Shown here: piece after piece, positions 8,037-13,589 of the stretch
Layout: the number at the start of each line of letters is the position of its first letter
How positions within the stretch are numbered: position 1 is the stretch's first letter
Source of the DNA: Bacteroidia bacterium
Lineage (GTDB): Bacteria; Bacteroidota; Bacteroidia; NS11-12g; UBA955
DNA: 13,589 bases
Direction: 5' to 3'
NCBI GenBank assembly: GCA_020848595.1
Contig: JADLHV010000271.1
Location: forward strand, 1-13,589
The notes under the pieces: model-generated
Seen by the model: only the letters and a program-made list of their open reading frames with translations
What the model was told of the DNA's origin: nothing
Databases searched by the model: none
Position numbers and translations under genes: made by a program

Positions 8037-8044
8037 CAAAGTTA
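8037..8044 (-). promoter_or_regulatory. TAnnTTTG -7 box of trhO
   Basis: On the minus strand this reads TAACTTTG, an exact match, ending 4 nt before the GTG start. This is the same 4-nt spacing and the same GTG start codon as at the barrel protein gene (box 1280-1287). No clear -33 TTG is present at standard spacing. Confidence 0.5.
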
Positions 8045-8099
8045 ATTCATTCTACAATTTTAAGAAAATGACCGAAATCAGAATCTAAATGTTCTATAA

Positions 8100-8789
8100 T
8101 TAAGGTTTTTTCTTCTTTTTAGTAAAATCAATGATTTCTACTCCTGGATATTTTGTAGCATCAAACTCAAATACATTGTCGGCAACAACGGTATTGGGTG
8201 TTTGACTAGTAACAGTATAGGTTTGCTTATTACCTGCCTTAAAAGATACTTTTAAACTTTGAACAGTTTTAGAACTTTGGTCCACTTCCAAATTCATAAG
8301 AAAGTAAGATTTTGTCTTATCGGTTGGAGTAAGTTTTATTTTTGAAATTGTACTAGTACCTTTTTTGTATGTACCATCAGAAGCGTATAAAAATCCTTTC
8401 TCCCAAATGGTGAAAATCTTAGCTGGATTAATACTACTAACTGCATTAGGCGCATAGTCTTCCTTCTGACATTCATTTAAATCTTTTGTATAGGTCCAAA
8501 GAAATTTTCCATTACAAAATATTTCTTGGCCACTATATATTAATTTGAAACTATTTCCTTTGGTAATTAAATTCCCTTTGTCGGTCTTTTTTGCAGCCTT
8601 TGCATCGGCAGGTTCTTGTAATACAGTGAAGTCGGCTTTTAAAGTTTTATACGCCTTATATTTTTTAGAAACGTCCTTAAGCAATTTAGTAGTTGCTTTG
8701 TCCTTTTCGGTTTCCTTCTTGGGTGTTTGGATAAATGATAATCCTAAAAATGAGATAATTAAAAATGAAAATAAAATTGGTTTGTTCAT
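8100..8789 (-). CDS. lolA: LolA-like outer membrane lipoprotein carrier protein
   Basis: A 229-residue exported protein. An N-terminal signal peptide (hydrophobic stretch about residues 5-20) precedes a Lys/Thr-rich linker, then a LolA-fold domain: helix LLKDVSKKYKAYKTLKADFTV, then the strands GNLITKGNSFKLIYSGQEIFCNGKFLWTYTKDLNE split over about 72-106, and the C-terminal strand EFDATKYPGVEIIDF. LolA ferries lipoproteins through the periplasm from LolCDE to the outer membrane. The sequence identity to proteobacterial LolA is low, as is usual in Bacteroidota; the fold pattern and the position after ftsK (53 bp gap) support the call. The basic tail (TKKKKKP) and the two cysteines in the mature protein (FCNGKF, NECQKED) are details of this homologue. 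It may be read from ftsK and from its own box at 8828-8835. Confidence 0.85.
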   Translation of the reverse strand: MNKPILFSFLIISFLGLSFIQTPKKETEKDKATTKLLKDVSKKYKAYKTLKADFTVLQEPADAKAAKKTDKGNLITKGNSFKLIYSGQEIFCNGKFLWTYTKDLNECQKEDYAPNAVSSINPAKIFTIWEKGFLYASDGTYKKGTSTISKIKLTPTDKTKSYFLMNLEVDQSSKTVQSLKVSFKAGNKQTYTVTSQTPNTVVADNVFEFDATKYPGVEIIDFTKKKKKP

Positions 8790-8827
8790 CTGATGCTGAT
8801 TTTTCTTAACAAATTAAATAAAGGGTG

Positions 8828-8835
8828 CAAAAATA
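8828..8835 (-). promoter_or_regulatory. TAnnTTTG -7 box upstream of lolA
   Basis: On the minus strand this reads TATTTTTG, an exact match in the ftsK-lolA gap, 38 nt upstream of the lolA ATG. It would give a leader of about 30 nt, unlike the much shorter ones at ruvB, trhO and ftsK. It suggests lolA can be transcribed independently of ftsK. Confidence 0.4.
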
Positions 8836-8841
8836 GCATCT

Positions 8842-11379
8842 TTATTTGTTATACAGGTTATCCAAAAATTGTTCCAAAGATATTTCATCGGGAATAAGCA
8901 CCTTTCTTGCCTTAGCACCTTCAAAAGGACCAAGTAGTCCAGCTTGTTCTAATTGATCAACTAATCTTCCAGCTCTATTATAACCCAATTTAAGTTTTCT
9001 TTGAATTAAAGAAGTGCTACCTTGTTGAGTCATCACAACCAATCTAGCGGCATCTTCAAATAGTGCATCTCTATCATTTGGATCAAAATCATCGCGGTCG
9101 CTACCTCCATCTTCTCCTTTAAATTCTGGCAATACAAATGCCCCACTATAACCTCTTTGATTGCCAATAAACTCGGTAATTTTCTCAACTTCTGGTGTAT
9201 CAACAAATGGGCATTGCAAACGAATTAAATCGTTGCCCGTACTATACAACATATCACCTTTACCAATTAATTGATCGGCACCATTGCTATCAAGAATAGT
9301 TCTAGAGTCAATTTTAGAAGTTACTCTAAACGCCAATCTTGCAGGAAAGTTAGCTTTAATTGTTCCTGTTATTATATTCACAGACGGACGTTGTGTTGCC
9401 AAGATTACGTGAATTCCTACTGCTCTTGCCAATTGTGCTAGTCGGGCAATTGGAGTTTCTACCTCTCTACCTGCTGTCATCATTAAATCTGCCACCTCAT
9501 CAATTACTACAACGATATAAGGTAAAAATCTATGTCCTTCTGTAGGTAAAAGCTTACGTTCTTTAAACTTAGTATTATATTCAATTATATTCCGTTTACC
9601 TGCTGCTTTAAGTAATTCATAACGATCATCCATCTCTATACATAATGAATTTAATGTATTACATACCAATTTTGTATCAGTAATAATGGCATCGCCATCG
9701 CCTGGTAATTTTGCTAAATAATGACGTTCTATTTTATTGTATAAAGTCAGTTCTACTTTTTTAGGGTCTACCAATACAAATTTTAATTCGGCTGGATGTT
9801 TTTTGTATAATAAGGAAACGATTAAGGTGTTTAATCCCACAGATTTACCCTGCCCTGTTGCTCCAGCGACCAATAAATGTGGCATTTTTGCTAAATCCGC
9901 AAGATAAATTTCGTTGGAAATAGTTTTACCAAGAATTACAGGTAATTCAAAATTACTCTCTTGAAATTTCTTACTTGCCATCATTTGACGCATTGGCACC
10001 ATTTCTGGTTTCTTATTAGGCACTTCAATACCAATGGTACCTCTACCTGGAATTGGTGCAATAATACGTATACCAAGAGCCGCCAAACTCAAAGCAATAT
10101 CATCTTCTAAATTCTTAATCCTAGATATCTTTACTCCAGGTGCAGGCACTATTTCATATAAAGTAACCGTTGGACCTATATTCGCTTTTATCTCTGAAAT
10201 GCCAATATTGTAATTTTTTAATGTTTCTACAATAAGATTCTTACTGGTTTCGAGTTCTGCTCTATCAATTTCTGTTTTTGTAAACTCATAATCTTGAAGC
10301 AAATCAATTGTAGGCATAGTATAACCTGCTAAATCGAGTCTTGGATCATATTCATCGCCTAATGTATTGGGCAAACTAGGTTGTACAATTGAAGAAACTT
10401 CAACTACTTCTTCCACTTCTTGATCTGCAATTTTCAGTTCAAAATCGTCTTGTTTCTGGTTTGTGTTTTTGCTAATAGAAGGGTCAACTTTAAAGCTTAT
10501 TGGTGCTGCAACTTCTTCTTCGATTATGTCTTCTTCCTGCTCAGATAGTTCTTCTTCAATTTCTGGAGCTTCATTGATAGTGATAACTTCTATGCCTTCA
10601 GCTTCATCTTCAACTATTGAAGCACCTGTTTCACGGTCATTTTCCTTTATTAACTCTTCCATCTGTGATTTGATGGCTGCTGCTTCAGCTGCATGATCCG
10701 AAAAATCTACTCTAATATCATCTTTTTCAACTAAAGGTTTTTTACCAAATCTGAAATCTAAATTGTAGACAACAATTAGAAAGATTGCGCCATACAATAA
10801 TAGAAATAAAGCTGTGCCAATCGCTCCGAATAAACCCTTTAACCACATAAAGCCATAAAATCCAAATCCACCACCCATAAATAGATTATCGGTATGGAAG
10901 ATGAATCCCATTAATATAGACGACCAAACAATAATAAAAAAAGTATAACGCAAAATCTTCCATATAGGATACATCTGCCAATTGAACAGCAATTTAGTTC
11001 CTAAAGTAAAAACGCTAAACAATAAGATGTAGGATGAAATTCCAAACCACTTATGAATAAACAAATGTCCAAACCATGCCCCAAAATAACCCATCATATT
11101 GGCTGTCCCTTTAGGATGATTTGCACTGTACCAAGACCAACTACTACTTTGCAATAAGTCTTGATCTGTCTCAAAACCCCATAAATTAATAATATGAGAG
11201 GTAAAAGATAAAAATAAAAATAAAGAAAATAAGATGAAAAATGCTCCAACAATTCTCCGCGTTCGTTCATCTTTAATCCAAGCAAATCGGCCTGTAGAGC
11301 GCTTCTTCACTTTCTCTTGCACTTCGGCTTGAAAGTCATCTGCCGAATTTCTAAAGCTATTTCCTGTTTTTTTGGCCAT
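8842..11379 (-). CDS. ftsK: DNA translocase FtsK
   Basis: FtsK pumps DNA at the division septum so chromosome dimers can be resolved by XerCD/dif. Using the ATG at 11379 (MAKKTGNSFRNS) it has 845 residues. Four N-terminal membrane segments lie at about 44-63, 112-132, 142-163 and 183-206. An acidic, low-complexity linker (about 217-325, rich in Glu) follows, shorter than the E. coli linker. The motor has the alpha part (GPTVTLYEIVPAPGVKISRI), Walker A GATGQGKS (506-513) and Walker B IVVVIDEVADL (about 622-632), then ATQRPSVNIITGTIKANFPAR. The C-terminal gamma winged helix (RKLKLGYNRAGRLVDQLEQAG) reads polar DNA motifs. An 18-residue upstream extension to 11433 is open, but a consensus promoter box lies inside it, so it is rejected. 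The lolA gene follows 52 bp downstream. Confidence 0.96.
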   Translation of the reverse strand: MAKKTGNSFRNSADDFQAEVQEKVKKRSTGRFAWIKDERTRRIVGAFFILFSLFLFLSFTSHIINLWGFETDQDLLQSSSWSWYSANHPKGTANMMGYFGAWFGHLFIHKWFGISSYILLFSVFTLGTKLLFNWQMYPIWKILRYTFFIIVWSSILMGFIFHTDNLFMGGGFGFYGFMWLKGLFGAIGTALFLLLYGAIFLIVVYNLDFRFGKKPLVEKDDIRVDFSDHAAEAAAIKSQMEELIKENDRETGASIVEDEAEGIEVITINEAPEIEEELSEQEEDIIEEEVAAPISFKVDPSISKNTNQKQDDFELKIADQEVEEVVEVSSIVQPSLPNTLGDEYDPRLDLAGYTMPTIDLLQDYEFTKTEIDRAELETSKNLIVETLKNYNIGISEIKANIGPTVTLYEIVPAPGVKISRIKNLEDDIALSLAALGIRIIAPIPGRGTIGIEVPNKKPEMVPMRQMMASKKFQESNFELPVILGKTISNEIYLADLAKMPHLLVAGATGQGKSVGLNTLIVSLLYKKHPAELKFVLVDPKKVELTLYNKIERHYLAKLPGDGDAIITDTKLVCNTLNSLCIEMDDRYELLKAAGKRNIIEYNTKFKERKLLPTEGHRFLPYIVVVIDEVADLMMTAGREVETPIARLAQLARAVGIHVILATQRPSVNIITGTIKANFPARLAFRVTSKIDSRTILDSNGADQLIGKGDMLYSTGNDLIRLQCPFVDTPEVEKITEFIGNQRGYSGAFVLPEFKGEDGGSDRDDFDPNDRDALFEDAARLVVMTQQGSTSLIQRKLKLGYNRAGRLVDQLEQAGLLGPFEGAKARKVLIPDEISLEQFLDNLYNK

Positions 11380-11755
11380 TATCTTGCGTAGCGCAAAAGT
11401 ATAAACGAAGATGGCATTGACTTTATTCTTCAACCTTATTTAAATCCACACCAAACAAAAACTGTTTAGATAAATGGAATGTTTTTCACATAGGCGCTCT
11501 AATTGTCGTAAAATCATGATATTTTGCGCCGATTGTTTGAGTTAAAAATGCTGTTTATATATCACTTATTATCCTCTACTTTTTTTGAGGTATCTTAACT
11601 TTCGAAGTGACTAAATTATCCATAAAAATTGTTTTGAATCTCCTAATTTCATTTCAAAAAAAATACTTTCATCTTAAAAATAAATTGATTTCATTTCGCT
11701 AAAGTATACCCAATTCTTTGAAATAAAATAGTAAGATTTGTGAACGATTGAGTGT
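11380..11755. other. Divergent intergenic region, ftsK to lipoprotein gene
   Basis: About 376 bp without a credible gene. It holds the ftsK promoter box at the left end. A possible hairpin spans 11493-11530: GGCGC and GCGCC pair outside, and AAAAT (11510-11514) and ATTTT (11521-11525) stack inside with a CATGAT loop and a 12-nt bulge. GCGCAAAA (11391-11398) recurs inverted as TTTTGCGC (11522-11529). The right part is very AT-rich. For the + strand gene I find only near-matches to the -7 box (AAGATTTG, 11733-11740; ATTCTTTG, 11713-11720). No tRNA, repeat array or decayed gene is evident. Confidence 0.5.
11394..11401 (-). promoter_or_regulatory. TAnnTTTG -7 box of ftsK, deciding the start
   Basis: On the minus strand this reads TACTTTTG, an exact match ending 14 nt upstream of the ATG at 11379. 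It overlaps the inverted repeat TTGCG-TAG-CGCAA (11384-11396), which would cover the transcription start. Because it sits within the possible 11433 extension, it favours 11379 as the true start. Confidence 0.5.
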
Positions 11756-12295
11756 ATGAATACGTGGAGAATTATATTGGCTTGCTTGTGTTTAATGGCA
11801 TGCAAGAATAAAAAATGCATAAATAAGGATAAATCTTTGCAGATAGTACCCGAGTACAATTCCTCTTTACATTCAGAAGGTCTTTATACAATAAGGGAAG
11901 ATTCAATACCAATACGGGAAAAACTCCTTAAGAATAGTATTATAAATCAGACTCACAATTCAAATAAATTAAATGAAACTCCACAAGATACCGCATCAGC
12001 AATAAGAAAACCAATAGATAAACTAGCTTTAGCCTCTGGGATTAGTTTTTATTCTGGATTAGCAATTGGCAGCATAAGCAATCTATTGGGATTATCTACT
12101 TTAGTCATTGGATTAGCCAGTGGAGTAATGGCATTAGGTGGTTTAATTATGGCCATTATCGCTATGAGAAAAATCAAGCGAAATGGATTTCAAAAAAGAG
12201 GATTTGTACTTTCTAAAAGTGTTGTAATCGTGTTTTCAATATTTATTATCTTGGGTGTCATTTCGGCATTAACACTAGCGGGAATATTAAAGTAA
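11756..12295 (+). CDS. Putative lipoprotein with C-terminal membrane segments (DUF4190-like)
   Basis: A 179-residue protein of unknown function. The N-terminus (MNTWRIILACLCLMAC) looks like a lipoprotein signal with lipobox LMAC and C16 as the lipidated residue; Met at the -2 position is not ideal. Residues 17-90 are hydrophilic and probably disordered. Residues 91-137 form one or two glycine-rich hydrophobic helices, followed by the basic turn MRKIKRNGFQKRGFVLSK and a last membrane helix (about 152-177). The arrangement of a Gly-rich helix, then ALRKIKRNG-like turn, then RG and a second helix resembles DUF4190-type membrane hairpins; this is from memory of the pattern and not a search. A lipid anchor plus membrane helices is unusual and would fix it to the inner membrane. 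It stands alone between ftsK and ligA. No Shine-Dalgarno sequence is visible. Confidence 0.72.
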   Translation: MNTWRIILACLCLMACKNKKCINKDKSLQIVPEYNSSLHSEGLYTIREDSIPIREKLLKNSIINQTHNSNKLNETPQDTASAIRKPIDKLALASGISFYSGLAIGSISNLLGLSTLVIGLASGVMALGGLIMAIIAMRKIKRNGFQKRGFVLSKSVVIVFSIFIILGVISALTLAGILK

Positions 12296-12310
12296 ATGTG
12301 GACTTTTTAA

Positions 12311-12374
12311 TATTCTCAGTTTTAAACCTTTCATGAGAATAGAAGCTTTAAAAACAGACAAAACAGGTTTAAAA
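12311..12374. repeat. Two interleaved inverted repeats (pseudoknot order or terminator)
   Basis: Repeat A is a perfect 8-bp pair, TATTCTCA (12311-12318) with TGAGAATA (12334-12341). Repeat B is a perfect 10-bp pair, TTTTAAACCT (12320-12329) with AGGTTTAAAA (12365-12374). The left arm of B lies inside the loop of A and the right arm lies outside, giving the order A-B-A'-B'. Linkers are 1, 4 and 23 nt. The element fills most of the 86-bp gap between the convergent lipoprotein gene and ligA, where a terminator would be expected. Confidence 0.6.
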
Positions 12375-12381
12375 TGTTAGC

Positions 12382-13589
12382 TTATTCTTTATTAATAAGT
12401 TCTAAAAAAGTCAATTCATCTAAAATTGGAATGTTCAATTGCCTAGCTTTTTCTAATTTTGCCGGACCCATGTTTTCTCCTGCAACTACATAGTGTGTCT
12501 TGCTGCTGATACTACCTGCATTTTTACCGCCATTAACTTCAACCAATTCTTTAATTTCATCTCTGCTGAATCTACTGAAAACGCCAGATATAACAACGAT
12601 TTTACCATTTAAAATATCTGATACTTTCTCCTTTTCTTTGTCTGTGTTAACCATCTGAAGTCCAGCTGATTTCAATCGCTCTATTAAATTCCTATTGCTT
12701 TCTATACTAAAGAACTCATGCAGCGAAAGAGCAATTCTCTCTCCTATTTCATCTACTTTAATTAAATCATCTTGAGTAGCATTCATCAAGTCGTCTATAT
12801 TTTTAAACGTAGCAGCTAGTTTTTTTGCTACAGTTTCACCAACATATCTAATCCCTAAGGCAAATAACACACGTGCATAAGGAATAGTCTTAGAAGCTTC
12901 AATTCCCTCTAATAAATTCTTTGCCGATTTTTCTGCCATCCTATCCAATTTCAATACCTCCTCAAATTTTAAATCATATAAATCTGCTATGTTTTTAATT
13001 AAATGATTCTTGTACAGCAATTCAACGGTTTCGTCGCCCATACCATTAATGTCCATTGCCTTTCTATGAATAAAATGTTGTATTTTACCCATCACTTGAG
13101 TTGGACAATCGCTTTCATTCGGGCAATAATGTTGGGCTTCTCCGGCTTTTCTAATCAATGGTGTTCCGCAATCTGGACATTCACTTATGTATATATGTGG
13201 AGATAGTCCAGGATCTCTTTGACTTAAATCCACACCAGTAATTTTTGGAATAATTTCACCACCTTTTTCAACAAAAACATAATCTCCTACTCTAACATCC
13301 AAACGTTCTATTTCATTAGCGTTGTGTAAGGATGCTCTTTTAACGGTTGTTCCTAATAGAAACACAGGCTCGAGATTAGCAACAGGTGTAATAGCACCAG
13401 TTCTTCCAATTTGATATTCAATTGAATTTAATTTTGTAAGGGCTGCCTCGGTTTTAAATTTATACGCAATTGCCCAGCGAGGCGACTTAGCAGTAAAACC
13501 TAATTCTTCTCTTTGATGATAATCATTGATTTTAATAACTACTCCAGCTATATCGTAACTGAGCAGTTTTCTTTTTTCATCCCACTCAT
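12382..13589 (-). CDS. ligA: NAD-dependent DNA ligase LigA (N-terminal part outside window)
   Basis: LigA seals nicks in replication and repair using NAD. The window holds 401 C-terminal residues; the frame stays open to the edge, so the GTG at 13365 is an internal valine. From the edge come the end of the nucleotidyltransferase domain (motif IV region YDIAGVVIKIN, then SPRWAIAYKF with the motif V lysine), the OB-fold (GRTGAITPVANLEPV, TTVKRASLHN), the four-Cys zinc finger (fragment C137, C140, C155, C161), the helix-hairpin-helix domain (about 180-315) and the BRCT domain (about 326-401; GKIVVISGVFSRFSRDEIKELVEVNGGK). The NAD-binding domain Ia and the adenylated lysine lie to the right of the window. 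One oddity is Ala at fragment residue 14, where the family has the Asp of DGVVIK. Otherwise the visible domains are intact and full length. Confidence 0.96.
   Translation of the reverse strand, partial: EWDEKRKLLSYDIAGVVIKINDYHQREELGFTAKSPRWAIAYKFKTEAALTKLNSIEYQIGRTGAITPVANLEPVFLLGTTVKRASLHNANEIERLDVRVGDYVFVEKGGEIIPKITGVDLSQRDPGLSPHIYISECPDCGTPLIRKAGEAQHYCPNESDCPTQVMGKIQHFIHRKAMDINGMGDETVELLYKNHLIKNIADLYDLKFEEVLKLDRMAEKSAKNLLEGIEASKTIPYARVLFALGIRYVGETVAKKLAATFKNIDDLMNATQDDLIKVDEIGERIALSLHEFFSIESNRNLIERLKSAGLQMVNTDKEKEKVSDILNGKIVVISGVFSRFSRDEIKELVEVNGGKNAGSISSKTHYVVAGENMGPAKLEKARQLNIPILDELTFLELINKE

Noticed and set aside
10463..10696. Ser-rich open frame opposite the FtsK linker
   Set aside because: It mirrors the Glu-rich linker codons (GAA/GAT read as TTC/ATC) and is a compositional shadow.
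11733..11740. AAGATTTG as the promoter of the lipoprotein gene
   Set aside because: One mismatch in the conserved TA and no -33 element; mentioned with the gap but not called as a promoter.
11674..11859. Minus-strand open frame in the ftsK-lipoprotein gap
   Set aside because: It runs antisense into the lipoprotein gene, lacks a promoter box and has no recognisable domain.
13363..13365. GTG as the start of a short LigA
   Set aside because: The frame continues upstream through OB-fold and nucleotidyltransferase motifs to the edge; this codon is an internal valine.

Overview
The window is an AT-rich stretch of a Bacteroidota chromosome. The evidence is the gene content (Bacteroidota-style FtsK next to a LolA-like protein, a DUF1573 protein, a Kdo transferase behind a beta-barrel protein), signal peptides that often cleave before Gln, scarce Shine-Dalgarno sequences, and repeated TAnnTTTG promoter boxes. 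I cannot place it below phylum. The genes are mostly core and envelope functions. I see no insertion sequence, phage gene, CRISPR array, tRNA or rRNA.

Layout. Left part, + strand: the 3' end of an MsbA-like ABC exporter (edge to 710), an OsmC-family protein (784-1212), then a beta-barrel outer membrane protein (1292-2086) that overlaps the Kdo transferase gene waaA (2086-3312) by one base. ruvB (3353-4381, - strand) converges on waaA and diverges from a two-gene + operon: a secreted two-copy DUF1573 protein (4477-5568) and a membrane-anchored HtrA/Deg protease (5576-7000). Right part, - strand: trhO (tRNA U34 hydroxylase, 7013-8032), lolA-like (8100-8789) and ftsK (8842-11379). After a gap of about 376 bp comes a small + strand lipoprotein/membrane protein of unknown role (11756-12295). 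The window ends in the - strand gene for NAD-dependent DNA ligase, ligA (12382 to the edge), which lacks its N-terminal part here.

Functional links. Much of the window serves the envelope: ABC lipid export, an outer membrane barrel, Kdo addition to lipid A, LolA lipoprotein transport, a periplasmic protease and DUF1573. The rest is DNA maintenance (RuvB, FtsK, LigA) and tRNA modification (TrhO).

What stands out is not a new multi-gene system. (1) LigA has Ala where motif IV normally has the Asp equivalent to essential E. coli Asp-285. (2) Several genes carry a TAnnTTTG box only 4-14 nt before the start codon, which predicts leaderless or near-leaderless mRNAs and moves the ftsK start. (3) The short gap between the lipoprotein gene and ligA holds two interleaved perfect inverted repeats with pseudoknot order. 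(4) An uncharacterised barrel protein is translationally coupled to waaA.
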